From positions 1,488,001-1,552,000 of the forward strand of contig NC_064236.1 in NCBI RefSeq assembly GCF_023101765.2: 64,000 bases of DNA. The letters run 5' to 3'. Origin of the DNA: Spodoptera frugiperda (lineage: Eukaryota; Arthropoda; Insecta; Lepidoptera; Noctuidae). Every line of letters starts with the position of its first letter. The first letter of the stretch is position 1. The notes under the pieces were generated by a model. The model had not been told where the DNA came from. It saw nothing but the letters and a program-made list of their open reading frames with translations, and did not search any database. This document shows, in pieces, positions 1 through 12,665 of the stretch. A program made the translations under genes and the position numbers.

Positions 1-206
1 TGATGTGCAAATATTACATTTTTATTTAGAACATGGGTGCCTGGTCAACAGAAGTGTGAATTTTACTTGAAGATAGGCGGCCTACAATTACCGCTTCAAC
101 GATAGTTCTCATAGTTTCCACCAAGAAGTATTTGTCATTTGTAAGCCGCCTATTGCCATTCGGGAGTTGTATGAGTTCGTCAAAGGACGCGTCCTGAACT
201 GGAAGC

Positions 207-350
207 GTTTTTTTGAGGGAGGAAATGATCTAATGACTTCTCCCATTTTGGGGTGAGGCGAGAGTCAGACTCTTACTGACTAAGAACCTTTACATTTCTA
301 CATCTGCTTTTTGAACCGGAGCTCCGATAACCGGTCACTTGGGCTGCCTT
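207..350 (+). repeat. Noctuid-type interspersed repeat, copy 1
   Basis: A T-run is followed by GGAGGAAATGATCTAATGAC, then a core GGTGAGGCGAGAGTCAGACT, then TTACTGACTAAGAACC and a block with GAACCGGAGCTCCG. The same order of words occurs at 7571, 36088, 58904 and 61039, and in reverse at 41676. I recognise this repeat from noctuid moth introns, but its class (SINE, LINE tail or other) is not clear from the sequence. This copy is diverged and lacks the final GGGCCCCATCTGTGGT seen in copy 3. Confidence 0.7.
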
Positions 351-834
351 TGACAAAGCTATATCCTAGTTTCAATGTAAATTCCTATGAAATCAAGGGA
401 CCAGAATCCAAAGACCTAATATCCACCAGACACTAGCAAACAAAACCAACGTACCATGACTGGTAAATAACTAAATATTTGAAAACAACTTCACATGTGG
501 TAGTTGAAATAGCCAGTAGTTTCGTATTATATTGTCAAAGCAAATTCATATGTTACATATTTATTTAACAAGGCTACACTCTGGTATTTATGTTATAGTT
601 GTAACGTTTCTGTGCCGTTTTAAGCTCCCGCAAATAACATTTAACCTAAAGTAAACGGAGTGGAACTTTTCACAAGGACATGAAAAGGACAGTCGAATAA
701 CTTAAAAAAAGTTTGAACTGTTTTGTAGCTTCTATTTTATCGTTGTTAAGGTTAGATCAATAGTTGAAGATAGTCGTCGTATCGTCACGCCTTTTATCAT
801 CGAAGTGGTAGGCAGAGCACATAATGTCATTCTA

Positions 835-944
835 TAATGTACACTCACTACTGAGAAATTTTCGAAATACCGAACAAGCCTAGTATTACTTTGCCCAACT
901 CGTGAATCGAACCTGCGACCATTCGACCAGCGAGCCAGACATTG
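835..944 (-). repeat. tRNA-derived SINE, family C, 5' part, reversed
   Basis: Read on the minus strand it has a Pol III B-box-like GGTTCGATTCACG, then GAGTTGGGCAAAGTAATACT, then a stretch ending TTTCGAAAATTTCTCAGTAG. This order (B box, GGGCAAAGTATTACTGG, TTTCGAAAATTTCTCAG) matches a common noctuid SINE and the plus-strand copy at 27452. Only the 5' half is present; the 3' GGGGATAAAAGGCG block is missing. Confidence 0.7.
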
Positions 945-1227
945 TTTTTATTAAATTCTAAATTCTATTTTCAATTATTTTACTTTATACATTGTAGAAT
1001 AAAAACCATTACTCAGTAAAGCATCGTGTATCTAACTCAACCCTTAATACGACATCAAAAAGTAAACGCACGTGTATAAAATGCAGTTTCTAAAAAAAAC
1101 TACCAGATTCCGATAGAGATTTGTATTCAATTTTCTCGCTGAAGTAACTTTCGTTTGGCTAAAGGTCAGCGATGACGTATCGGTTTTAACGAATGGTCCT
1201 TAATGGAACGTATCGATGGTAGAGGGT

Positions 1228-1283
1228 CAAGCACGAGTATACAAGCACAACTATACAAGCACGAGTATACAAGCACGAGTATA
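1228..1283 (+). repeat. 14-bp tandem repeat, four units
   Basis: Four head-to-tail units of CAAGCACGAGTATA. The second unit differs at two positions (CAAGCACAACTATA). The other three are identical, so expansion is probably recent. It lies in otherwise unique sequence and has no coding meaning that I can see. Confidence 0.9.
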
Positions 1284-1397
1284 CAATGTTGTTCCCACTA
1301 TGCACGGAAAGTTTAATGAAAATCTCAGCGCCACGTGTAAGCATTTGGATGCGAATTTTTAAATTCAAGGTTAAGAGTTAAAACGTTGTTGTTTATG

Positions 1398-1695
1398 TTG
1401 TGGTGGCTCGGAGGTTTAAGACGCTTTACATCTATGAGGGCGCGGGTTCGAAGCCTACCAACGGCATGTACCATTGTGACTTTCTCAGGTTTATATGTAC
1501 TTTCTAAGACAATTTAGACACCACTGACAAAGAGTGAAGGAAAACATCGTGAGGAAACTTGAGCTTATATCTTAATTCTAATTATAAGTTTGAAATCGTG
1601 AACCAGCATTGAGCAAGAGCGTGGTGATTAATGCTAATACCTTCTCCGTGCGAGAAGAGGCATTTGGTCAGCAGTGGCCACTTACAGGCTGTTAA
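1398..1695 (+). repeat. tRNA-derived SINE, family B, near full length
   Basis: The 5' part is tRNA-like, with GTGGTGGCTCGGAGGTTTAA (A-box region) and GGTTCGAAGCC at 1445-1455, which fits the Pol III B-box consensus GGTTCGANNCC. The body has GAAGGAAAACATCGTGAGGA, a hallmark of lepidopteran SINEs. The 3' part has CCTTCTCCGTGCGAGAAGAG and GGTCAGCAGTGGCCACTTAC, ending near CAGGCTG. A reversed, 5'-truncated relative is at 48408-48531. It is presumably inactive: it has decayed internally and no obvious flanking duplication. Confidence 0.8.
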
Positions 1696-1699
1696 AGTA

Positions 1700-3290
1700 T
1701 ATAGTAGTCAAAAATTAAGTAGATTTTGGACATAACTATAAAACAAGCCATATTGTGACAGTCCATTGCTAGATTGTTGGACGCCTGTACCTAAGAAGGG
1801 TTTGTTGTAACCTCCTGACTCTCGACTAAATAGTCAGTTCTCTCTTAGACAACTCCCATACCCACGGGAAGTATAGAGTTGATGACTCATGTACTCTACT
1901 TTAATATCACCACAGGGCTGTGTATCAAGTAAGTAATAAGGTTGATATTTAAACACGTAGGTACCATGGTGCTTTAGCGTATTGGTGTCCACATTGGACC
2001 CATCGGACCGTACCATTATGTGAAGCTATCGCGGTTATTAGTAATTGTAGGAAAAGTGGGTTCAGTATGTTATTTTGTGACTAATTGGCCCAGCAAAATC
2101 GTATAGCAATTAGTTACAGGCTTTCTATGTAATCGTGAATGGGAAACCGATGGTACTCTACTGGCTGTTCTTTGACCTTCCGATGTAGAGTTTTCTTTTT
2201 TCTATGTGGCTATGTTGCGTGTCGTATGTAGTGAAATTGGATTCTGTTGGATTGAGTTGGAGATAGATTAGGTTTAGTAAGGTAGAGCATTTAAACAACA
2301 TCCTAAGAAACGCTAGTCGGACGGATAGATAGAAAAGTTAATATTTAGGATGGACAATTAAACAGTTTAATAATCACGTTTATACATACTGGCTCAAAAT
2401 TAATTCCTTTTATTTCTGTTTAAAATTAAGACACATGTATATGTAAAGTCCTGAACGTTACAACATTACAGCTTGTAATATGATTCCTACGTTTTAATGA
2501 AGTAAAGCCGTGCTATTTGTAGTTGGCTTGTTCAATCGAACTATTTGCTTAATGACGTGTAACTATCTAAATGTCTTGTGCGACCGGATCATCCCGCATC
2601 GGCTCGGTACTACGAGTATTGTTAAGTAGATCTAATATTAGTACTATTACGGGACCTAGGGCTTGCAGCTGAGGCCAGTTTATCGCTAACATAGTAACGA
2701 TACATAATCATGTAATATTAAAAACAGGACAAAATACTCGAACAAGACTTAAATCGTAATCGTAACGCAATCGACACGTCCCATATCGATATCTCATCGG
2801 GCCAATCGAATTACATTTTAATATTAAAATTATTCATATTGCCAATATATTACAAGCAAGCCGGTGTCAATTGATCCAACTCCGGTAGGATTAAAATAAA
2901 TTGAAAACATATCAAATTATAATTAAAATATACCTTATGAATATTTTTTGCATTATACACGTCGGGACAGGCAAACATTTTAACTTTTTTAAAGTTGAAA
3001 TTTACATTTTAAACATATTAGGATCTTGTGTCGGTGTAGCGGGGAGGAGATTATATTAAAAAATGTGGCTATACATATATACATATAATCGTTACGTTGT
3101 ACAATATTATTATCATGTATGTAGTACTTACGGTTCGCGTCATCGAAGGTTTTTAAATCAAGTGTCATAAATAACACTTACGTAGAATTGTTGTAACTGC
3201 TTACTACGTGGGACAAAGTAAAAAAAAAACTTTAATTCAAACCACAAATTACATTCGGTTATCAAGAAACAAGGTTAGGGTAACGTTGAC
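1700..3290. other. AT-rich stretch without a recognised feature
   Basis: Short random frames only. I see no tRNA or rRNA, no long inverted repeat and no repeat family that I recognise. Confidence 0.5.
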
Positions 3291-3294
3291 AACT

Positions 3295-3570
3295 CTCTGC
3301 CCTTAAAGAATCCGTACGCAAAAAGGGTGAAACAGGAGTATATATCAAAAATTCCTATGTCCGTCCGTCAATCTGTCCACATATTTGAAATGTTCACAGA
3401 CGATGGATTCTTAATAACGCTGTAACAACAAATCCCAAAAACAAGATAAAATTAATATTCAAAGGGACGCTCCCCTGCAACAAACATGTTTTTTTTATTT
3501 CTTTCGAACCGATGCAGAATATTTCATGCGTGAATCTGTATTGCACTTGGTCAGTCATTTTAGAAACGTT
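3295..3570 (+). repeat. High-copy lepidopteran repeat, family D, copy 1
   Basis: The copy opens with AAAAAGGGTGAAACAGGAGT and has CCGTCCGTCAATCTGTCC, then AACGCTGTAACAACAAATCC, GACGCTCCCCTGCAACAAAC, and a decayed end around TGCACTTGGTCAG. The order matches a widespread lepidopteran repeat whose 3' end reads roughly CGAGTCCGACTCGCACTTGG. A second copy with a better preserved 3' end is at 14038. The identification is from memory; the class of element is not settled by this sequence. Confidence 0.6.
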
Positions 3571-4127
3571 TGTATATTTTTTAAATGGACAAAGTTGGAA
3601 TGGAATTAAGTTGCACTTTACTTGAGTTAGCTTTCGTTACATCTCTTTTGGTACAGCGGTTGCCATTTTCCAGTGGGTACTTGTACAAGCAGAAAATTTA
3701 GATAGAAGAAACATATTTGCAAATGTTTCAAAGCTTTGTTGAAATTATTGCATCATGTGTTTCGCAATTACATTTATTGTTTTGTTTCTAAATTTTGTAA
3801 ATCCACTTCAGAACAGTGAGGTTCCTATTTTTATTCTGTGCAGTATTTTTACTATAATGTCTCTTTAGGTCAGTTGTACGAATATTTAAGTAATGGGGTA
3901 ATTTGTTTTTGTGATTGGTGACACTTATTATGTAAATATCTGTTTTGTTCTAAGAGTGAGCTTTAGTGGCTGCACCCACCTCGTAAGTTATATACCAGTC
4001 GTAATTATAAGGAGTTAATATCGAGATGTGTATTTCTCTTACTCTTACCCAAACTCAACACTCCTACAGTTTTAGATTATTTCTCTTATAAATCTGTGTA
4101 TATTGCTGCTTTGATTTCTTTTAATTA

Positions 4128-4218
4128 TTATGGATCATGCAAACTACTGATTCACGCGGAGCTAGAACCCCCGACACGAGGCGCACCAACCGGTCGCCCA
4201 ACCACTGCGCCGACGGAC
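4128..4218 (-). repeat. tRNA-derived SINE fragment, reversed
   Basis: On the minus strand it reads GTCGGCGCAGTGGTTGGGCG (A-box side), then a B-box-like GGGTTCTAGCTCC and a short tail containing GATCCATAATAATT. The B box is degenerate (TTCTAGC in place of TTCGANT). A genuine tRNA is unlikely because no acceptor stem closes around it and the two boxes sit in a SINE-like context. Confidence 0.55.
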
Positions 4219-4498
4219 ACTCAGACTAATTAACATAAATATATATCATAATCGATACTTTCCTTTCAAAGCTCGGTCACTACTTACATCGAAATTATTA
4301 TTTTGCATACAATTATGATAAAGACAATTTTATCAGTCGTCAGGAGCAGGTGTTGGGGATACATGACTTGGGAATTAAGAAATACCTCTAAAATACTTAT
4401 TTTATTAAGAACATTAGTGAAGAAGATACGTTTATCGCTATAAAGCAGATAAAGAAGAATAATAAGTAATAAGGTACCTTTATTAATTATTAGGTAAT

Positions 4499-4817
4499 GC
4501 CCGCGGCTTCGCTCGACTTTGTGACTAACATAGGTAGCCTTAGTTACTCCTTAGTACATTAGTTACAAATTTTCTACATGTAAATTTTTAGTTTTCTATC
4601 TTAAAAATTGCGGAATGTTCCATACAAACTTCCACCCCCCATTTTAGAAAAGTTGGGGGTTCAGGGGGGTTAGAAGGAGACAAAAAGTAAGCTTATGTTA
4701 CTCTCCAGCTCCCCAACTAACTTCACACAAAAAATCACGCCATGAACTCCTTCCGTTGCAACGTGAAGGCAGGACAAACAAACAAACACACACACTTTCC
4801 CATTTATAATATTGAAG
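4499..4817 (+). repeat. RTE-like non-LTR retrotransposon 3' tail
   Basis: Starts at GCCCGCGGCTTCGCTCGACT and runs to CCATTTATAATATTGAAGTA. Both ends are the standard wording of lepidopteran RTE-type tails, which finish near CATTTATAATATTAGTA. The body includes GGGGGTTCAGGGGGGTTAGA and an (ACAA)/(CA)-rich segment at about 4773-4796. There is no coding capacity; it is a 5'-truncated non-coding relic. Confidence 0.65.
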
Positions 4818-5362
4818 TATAGAAGTACTCGTAAGGATATACACCTCTGCTTACCTCCTCGAGGATTAAAAGACAGCAGGCTGTTATTAACATTTAAATA
4901 ATTTATACACTCGTTGGTATTTTATACAAAGTTTATATTAAAAGCCCAGATATTGTTAATGTCATGATTAAGTATTGCATACGTTTAAATGCCAACAGTT
5001 ATTGAGATGCAGACGTCATGCATCTTCTTACCTGTTCTCATTCGAGGAACAGACAGAGACATCCGTTTATGATCAGTACGATTTTACCACTGAGAAATGA
5101 GTTGGGTTTATAATGGAAATGTTTTAGATATAATCATTAAAGTGATTACAAATCAATTACCACTATCAAAAATCACTTGCCAACAATTTGCACAAGGAAG
5201 GGCGGCTTTACTTAACCCCATGACCGCTTAATCTTGCAAGTTACGTTAGTTTTGTCAGAAGGGTATTGAGCGTTGACAGCTGACGTTATTAGGGTTAGAT
5301 ACGTACTGCGTGCGTAGGCCGAGTACTGACACGGGAAACGAACGTGTACACGTGTTGGAAGC

Positions 5363-5396
5363 GGCGCGGGACGGCGCGGGACGGCGCGGGACGGCG
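5363..5396 (+). repeat. GC-rich 10-bp minisatellite
   Basis: About 3.4 copies of GGCGCGGGAC in a CpG-rich patch (about 5320-5470) that stands out from AT-rich surroundings. A further inverted word pair, CCCGTACAC and CGGGCGTACGG, follows at 5430-5450. It could be a small CpG island, but no exon or promoter motif is convincing. Confidence 0.85.
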
Positions 5397-5479
5397 TGTG
5401 GCGGCTCACAGATTAAGATCAGCCCGTACACTTCACGGGCGTACGGCCACGGACCGGCTACCGTGTCTTATAACATCGT

Positions 5480-7570
5480 TAATTACTCACATATTACAGA
5501 TTTTGTAGTTTCGACAATTTCGGGTGTAAAAGATACATCGTAGATCGTTGATAACAACCGTGTAATTAGCCACGTAAATGCCGTGTTGGATTAATTTTAA
5601 TGGCTACATATTATTTTCTAATAGCTCATTTTAATTTCTGATGTTATGGAGAAACAGATAACAAATCGGTAAACAATGCTAGAATATAATTACATATGAA
5701 GTATACAGGCTATAGGTAAGGCCTAATCACGCTAACCTTCGTTAAAATGAATGTGCAATTGTACTGATTAGCTACATTAGAACCCTAACCACATACGTTA
5801 CTCGTCCTTCGGCTGGGTTCGCTCATTGAAAAAAAGAACACACTAATTACGTTCCGACATAAAAATTAAATATAATTAAATGACAGTGTACGTACTTTGA
5901 TATCCGATCGGGCTCTTGTTAGCAAAACGTACTTTAATAACACAATGCTAGTAAGTAGCAGCAGCGGTTATTAAATAAATAAAGCTGGTTGCACACGAAC
6001 CGGAGCCACGTGGTAAATAAAAAAATGCATTCGAGTGAAACTGGCAATTGGTGAAATATTGACAGTGTGTCGGTAGCCGAAGATTGACAGGTACAGTCGC
6101 TAACACGTTTTTCGTTTCGGTGTACCGGCGTTGGAATATTTTTGTGAGTACGAGTAAAAGCGATGCAGTCATCTGAACGCGAGATAAGGGCACGTGTGTG
6201 ACGTGTGTACTACTTTGTATGTCTATGGAGTGTTGCACGTCGCCGCGTGGATAATGACGTCACTATTTCGTGTTTGATTCACCGAACTTTTATGGTGAAA
6301 TGTTGAGGATTATGGACATGGAGAAAATATTCAGTTGACTGATGTATTCTCATTTAATTACAAATGGCGTCAATGTAAATGTAATGGCTACCTATACACA
6401 TATAATAATTGTTTTATTGAAGTTCTGCAATGTGTCTAGATATACTCAGAATAGGTATAAAATAAATCCATTCAATAGTTTTTGTGTCTAACAAGCAAAC
6501 AATCCCATCAATTTCCATAAAGTTTCGCGTTAACAGTTGCAAGTAGGATTTGTAAGGGGGAAATAATACAATTTTTTTGCGCTGCACCATGCACACTGTA
6601 TTTATTTCATTTGAAGACTAATGAGGTAATTTAAATAATATAAAGTTTCACCTGTTTAGCTCCTGGGTAACGAACCGTGGCGAATTAGCCCCAGAGTCTT
6701 ACTAGAGTGGTTCTTTGGGCCCTTTTTGCACGAGTGGTTTTTTAACATCGCGCTAAAATTCGGCATTGGTATATATAAAATGATATTTAGTCTTTAACTC
6801 TCTAAGCCCAGTGACAAAAATGCAACACTGTTCGAGACAACCGTCGCGTTTTAAAAGCGCTGGACATATAAACATAATACATTTGTTATATTTGAATGCT
6901 TTTTAACGCGCGTTAAAATTACTCGCTCGTGCGTTTAAGGCCTTAGCCTCAAAGTATAGTACTAGAGTGGCTCCTTAGTTGTCGATAATTTTGAAAGGTA
7001 GTGTTAGTTTTAACGGTGTTGCATTGATGGGGTTGTGATTAACCGGGCATTACTGTGAGCCGGTTATCACGGTGGTCAGTAGAGCGGGGACTGTCGCGGT
7101 TCCCGGGTTAATGCAAAAAGTTCAGATAATGCGTAACGGTGTAGCTTTAACTCAGTGGAATGTGTGTTACTTTGTATGTTTGTTTGTGAACTCTTATGAA
7201 GTTTTTAATCGGTTAGTCATATTGACAGCTGGTTTAAAGTTTAACTAAGTACTACCTAAACAATAATTAATTGTAACAAGTTACATAATATAATATTATA
7301 TTCAGGAACAGCAAAGGAACTCGGCTAAGTAAGAAAGTTTAAGGAGATATTCAATAATGGAAGTATGACCTGAATAAATAAAAAGGCGAATTTACGACGA
7401 ACTGAAAATAAATTCGCTCTTTTTGGATGCTATTGTTGTTGCTTGTTTTATATCTATTGGTACATGACATCCCTTAAACTATAAATAGAATGAGCATTTT
7501 ATTGAGACTCAAATGTACCACGGACCATCATAGTTAACCATTTCAAAATTTGGGTTAGGAAGAGGGTTTC
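5480..7570. other. Mostly unique stretch with one direct-repeat pair
   Basis: No gene recognised. A 96-codon minus-strand frame at 5948-6238 matches nothing I know and lacks coding character. Two related segments lie at 6685-6718 and 6945-6979 (see findings). A perfect 18-bp palindrome, TTTTAACGCGCGTTAAAA, is at 6901-6918. A terminal-type motif, GTACAGTCGCTAACACG, is at 6091. Confidence 0.5.
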
Positions 7571-7730
7571 GTTTTTTTAAAGGGGGAATAGTCATCCAAT
7601 GACTTCTCTCGCCAGGGCGAGGCGAGAGCGAGTGTCAGACTCTTACTAACTAAAAACCACCCGGTTCCTACTCCTGCTTCTCGAGCCGGAGTCCCGGTTA
7701 ACCCGCTAAGTAGTTCGTAGCTCCGGAAGA
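7571..7730 (+). repeat. Noctuid-type interspersed repeat, copy 2
   Basis: A good copy: T-run, GGGGGAATAGTCATCCAATG, GGGCGAGGCGAGAGCGAGTG, CAGACTCTTACTAACTAAAA, CCTACTCCTGCTTCTCGAGC, and CCCGGTTAACCCGCTAAGTA. It ends around CGTAGCTCCGGA, before the GGGCCCCATCTG block. Confidence 0.8.
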
Positions 7731-10700
7731 GGAACTACTTTAGGAACAAATACTAGTATTTTTTTCAAGTTCCTAACCAAACCCGCGACTGTGTTACTTT
7801 TTCAGGTCAGGTTAGGAATAAACCGAATATTTCTAGGATGATAATATTATGATATCTTAAAATAATGTAGGATCTCACGTCTTAAGGCCATCCGGCCAAC
7901 GGCTTAAATTGAAAAAAAAAATGAAGCCTACGTACACTGAAACGGTTTTGTTTTATAAACCACAAATTAGATTTTAAATACCAACGTTATTATTGTCCGT
8001 GAAAGAACGAAAAACGTACCCCGGTTTTTGCCACTCGCCGTTCAAATGTACAATAATTATTTCAATAATGGCTTCTTATTATTTGCGATGTCTTTATGAC
8101 ACATTATCACGATCACCGGTGATACAATGCGGTTAGAAAACTTTATAATTACCACACATTTTTGCTTCACTCAACCATTGTAAAGTATGTATTAAAGGCG
8201 AGTCCGTTTTTATTAATACAATGTTTATTTTTTTGTTTCGCGTTCTTTGTAGCGTACCTGTGTAGTGTGGGGGAGAATTATTTATCCTTATCCTTTCCTC
8301 CCTGCCCAGGCTTCTAGACTTCATTGTTAATCATTAATATGGAAATTGCAAGTTGTTATTAAGCGTTTTTTGTACAATTTTTGTTATTGAAGCGACAATG
8401 TTGCTTCTATGAGTGAGTTTCATCAGCTGGTTGATATTATCGGGTTCGTTGTCCATAGTTCAGACCGAGGCTATTTAGTTTTTCGACTAGCAGAAGTGAT
8501 ACCATTTTATTATTTTACTTTCGGCATGACTGTTACTGTTTACATTGCATGTGAATTGAATCTGACGTTTCATTTCAGTTGCTATAAAATGTGACGTAGC
8601 GCTGCAGGTGACAGGGTCAATTCGGTGCAAATATTTGTATGATCCACAGTAGGGAGCCCCCGGTCGTGTGGACTTGTTAACTGGCACGCCAACTATTGGC
8701 TCCGTGGCGAAAAGTTAGTCTGTTCAGTAGCGTGTCGTAGGTTTAATTTCCGTGCGAGGTAAATGTTTGGCTGGGATTCTGTTTGCTGTGTGCGTTACGA
8801 GATTTGAGTTTTGTAACTCGGCAGCGATACAGAGGAGGGATTCCTGGCGTTTGCTGTTAAGGTGTTTTGTGATCGATTGGTACGTGCAGACAAAGCACAT
8901 GTCAATACTAACTGTTTGAAATTAGTAAAGGCCTTAAAGGTATACGTATATCTTTTAGCCATTCACTCAGAATTTCATTTTGGGACACTGTTCTATTGAA
9001 CTGAAAGTAGAGCTTCTAACTTAATGGCAGAAAGAAATATATTGTGTATCTCCCAAGTTCCTCTGCTTGCCCCATTTCTCTATCTGCGAGTGTTAACAAC
9101 TTTGCTACAAACAGCAGACCTCTAAATATCCTATGGTACGAAATAAAGCCTTGTAACAACCATAATGTTGAGGCTACGTGTTTACCAGTTACAAACTAAC
9201 GAGCATATAGAGTCAACGGTCCATAATATTATAGTAGATAGGCGCCTGCGCAGGGCAGTATCGATAGATTTCACCCGAGACCTGCTCGCAGTCAGGAATT
9301 TAAAGTGGCTCCATAATTGAAGGAAACCGAATGCAAATCGTTTATTATTTATAATATTATAATTACACAGCTGTTATTACATAGTTGTCCCGGTAAGAGA
9401 CAGAGTTACCGGTTGTTTTGCATTTTAACTTGTCCTCTCTTAACCCCCTTTAAGGGCGTATGAAGTTTCTACGTAGAAAGTATTCGCGTTTCGTGTTAAT
9501 AATGCCTTTTAAATAGTTTTCTATTTTCATTCCTATTGCCTCTGTATAACAGCTCGGGTCCTGATTATGTTGTGAAGAAAATATAGAAATAAAAGACAGA
9601 AAGGACCAGGAACAAAGCGAACACATGATAATAATATTTTACAAACACCAACTGTCAGAGAGCAACGAAAATATTCATCAAAAATCACCCATAAATTCTC
9701 GACACAGACGCTTCTAAAAACATAAAAATCGTCCAAACAATAAAACTACAAGATCATTATAAAACATTAAACAAAAAATGTGTCATGTATAAAAACAAAA
9801 TAAATCATCTCGCTGCTTTACTGTTTATATTATACTTGTTCGTATTTATATAAAGAAAGAAACGTACTTCACAGTACATGTGCGGATGCTGAGTGTTTGA
9901 TATCATCAGATCAATGCTCCGTGCCCCGAACAGTTCAGACACAAGTACCATTAAATCATTTAATAAAGATACAAGCGCCGTGACGTCACTAGGCTGGCAT
10001 AATGCCAAATTAGGCAATTTTTACGTCGTTTGATATCCTACGAAGTAAAATGTACGGACACGAGTGTTTGACTAGCCGGTACATACGGAACTATTATCTC
10101 TGGAAGTAGGTTAAAAGAAACTAATGTTTTAATAGGAAAAGCCAACAATATACAATAGAATCTGTGGAAAATATTTGTTATTGCGATGACGTGGACCTTG
10201 GGTTTGGTGTGGGGTGCCAGTGACAGCGGACAGTTTGGTCCAAGGTTCCTCTTTTTATTTTCAAAAATACCGATTCAATTTCTACGTATTTATTTATGGG
10301 TTTTAAAATAAAGTTCACAGTTTATTTACTTTTAAAAACATGTATATGTTTATGTAAATACTTACATGGTTCTTACAGTTAGAGCCCAGTAATTGATACA
10401 AGGGAAATCTGAGTGGCCCGTATCTCGTGCCCGCTCTCACTGGGCCCACACATAAAATGATTCACGTTCGGTAGCTGCGTACGCGCTCATAATGTGCGTT
10501 AATTTTATCTAAAAATAACATCCATTCTTTGTTTGTTAGATTTTTACGAAATCTGCCTGCCTTTATTAAATGTGTAATTCGTTTTCTGTTTCTTAAATTA
10601 TTTATAGTTTTATATTCTTATAAACTATAACGTTATGTTACGAGTAATTTTATTCTGATACTTTATTGCCGATACGAGGTTTAATGTATACTTAAAAACG

Positions 10701-11913
10701 TAATATAAAATTTGATAATCTCCCCATTACTGAATGGCTGAATGTCTGAATTTCCCAAAATAATGTAATCTAGCCAGGTAGGTAGGTACTCAGTTTTTTA
10801 TTCGCATATAAAATTGTTTCATGAGTCGCGTGATACTGGCGGTTTCGTTGAGGATTATTTTAATAATTGCACGTATAATATAATAATTATACGCGATAAA
10901 AATAATTATAATCGTAATTGGGAAAGTTCGAGTCACCGTGTGTATCACTAAAATGTGTAAATGATTCGCTCATGTGGTTTATGGTCACGGAGAGTCGAGT
11001 TGAGATTAAAAATTATAAAAAGTACAATGTAGTGCAGCAATTACATTGGCAATAGTGTAACAAGCAACCAGATCTAAATGAATGTAGATCGATATGTTAC
11101 AATCTATTACCATTACACATTACAGCTTATCAAATTGAATCATAAAATATAACCCACGTGCAATAATATCAATAAAAAATCGATTAGTCAAAATAATTCG
11201 TTTTCGTTCGTCGATTGGTCGATTCGAAATCTTATCATACGATTTGCAACGTCGCAATTTGAGCCGCCATTTATATAAACAATAATGCATTATATTTAAT
11301 CATTTTTATTGTTAACAGACATGTTATTGGAAATTGTAGCGTTAAAAATATCACTAATGTTGTTATTTATGGTTTTAATGGATGTTTTTTGTGTATAAGA
11401 GAAAGGTATTGAGTTATTCTGCCACCGACGTCTGAATGACATTTAGATGTATCGAGTGAAGGAATCGAATGAGTTGAAATGTTCAATCGATTAAATAAGT
11501 ATTAGATAGGGCTAGATAGGCCTGCGTAGTGGGGCACTAATGAGGCATGGATACGTTATGTGGGTTCGAGTGCAGTGGGTAGGCAGTGCATGTAGTGTGG
11601 GTACTCGCATTCAGCCCGGAAGGGTCGATCAACTTGAAGTTATAGCCGTTATTTATTCAGGACATAGGGCTACTATAAAGGACAATTAACCTGCAATCAA
11701 TGGGAAATATGGAGGAAGTTGCATTAGTTCGATAAGTGGACAATAATACCTATGATTTAAACGGTCAATGGTTTGGAACTTACATTGTTTCAAATACTTT
11801 ACGTAGATCCTTAGTTTAGTCTATCCATTTTTGCTGGTGAAATACCTAATCATATTTTTGTTTCTTGTTACAGGTACGTATTATAATTTAATTGACAAAC
11901 TTCATTTTTTGGG
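7731..11913. other. AT-rich unique stretch
   Basis: No gene or recognised repeat. It contains short palindromes such as CGTATAAT...ATTATACG at 10872-10893 and homeodomain-type words (TAATTA, ATCGATTAG) around 10860-11220. That could suit a developmental enhancer, but such words are expected by chance in AT-rich DNA. Confidence 0.45.
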
Positions 11914-12240
11914 GTACAGTCAGCGACAAAAGATAAGGTAAGTACCGACGCTGGAGTTTATTTTTAAGTAAAAGTAGTCAAAACATCTTCATGAACGATG
12001 ATCTAAATAAGGCTTCGTCTATAACCCTACAGGTGGTTGTCAAGTCTAAACGAGATTTTACTAAACAAAAAAGCTAGGACCTCTAGAGCCTGGCGCTTGA
12101 AAAGTGTCCAATGATATTAAATATCAGCTTCGCAACTGTTGTGCTCATTCGTTTGAAGAAATGAATGCAAAGTCAAGGAAAACAGTGCAAATTGAATAAA
12201 GAAACGGTCAAGTGTATATCGGATTCGTGGGCGATAGGTT

Positions 12241-12665
12241 TCATAATTTATTTATTATTAAAAGCTTTATGCACATAAATACATGGGTGGACATAATGCC
12301 GTTGGCATTTTGTGCCTGTCTAACCTTTGGGTGGTGCAGAGATAATAACTAGCGGGTGCAAGGAGCATGCCAAGTAGTAATCTATTTAAAATAATAGGAT
12401 ACGTATATATTTCGGCACATACACAATTATACAAACACTATAAAAGATAGATACATTACATGCGGCATTATATGCGCTTTGCCGACCTTTAAGAAACCTA
12501 TTTACTTCCTTCTTGAAGTACCCCATATTGTAGCCTACTGGGAAAACCTCGATAGGGAATACATTCCACAATCGGAGGGTCGTGGGAGGAAATTCCTCGG
12601 AAACCGAACTATACGGGACCATTAGGGTTCCTATGTGTGAACTCCAATTATCTAATTCCAAATCC
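12241..12665 (-). mobile_element. 5'-truncated LINE with 3' UTR
   Basis: A minus-strand copy of a non-LTR retrotransposon comprising the last coding part of the reverse-transcriptase ORF (12386-12661) and about 145 bp of 3' UTR. The UTR has the words TGCTCCTTGCACCCGCTAG, CTGCACCACCCAAAGGTTAG and AATGCCAACGGCATTATGTC, and ends in a tail with AATAAATAAATTATG. This order matches a common lepidopteran LINE (CR1/L2/jockey-like; clade not resolved here). 5' truncation at about 12665 is typical of target-primed insertion. I cannot define a target-site duplication. Confidence 0.75.
12386..12661 (-). pseudogene. LINE reverse-transcriptase ORF, C-terminal remnant
   Basis: A 91-residue frame whose residues 26-58 read like the end of lepidopteran LINE ORF2 proteins: TLRLWNVFPIEVFP, then GYNMGYFKKEVNRFLKGRQ. 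Family members usually show RTxxLWNxLPxxVFP...YxLxxFKxRVNRxLxGR. The segment is C-terminal to the polymerase domain, so no catalytic residues are present. After RFLKGRQ the frame degrades: relatives stop soon after, whereas this one runs on with unrelated AT-rich codons. It starts at an internal Met only because the element is truncated. It is non-functional. Confidence 0.75.
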
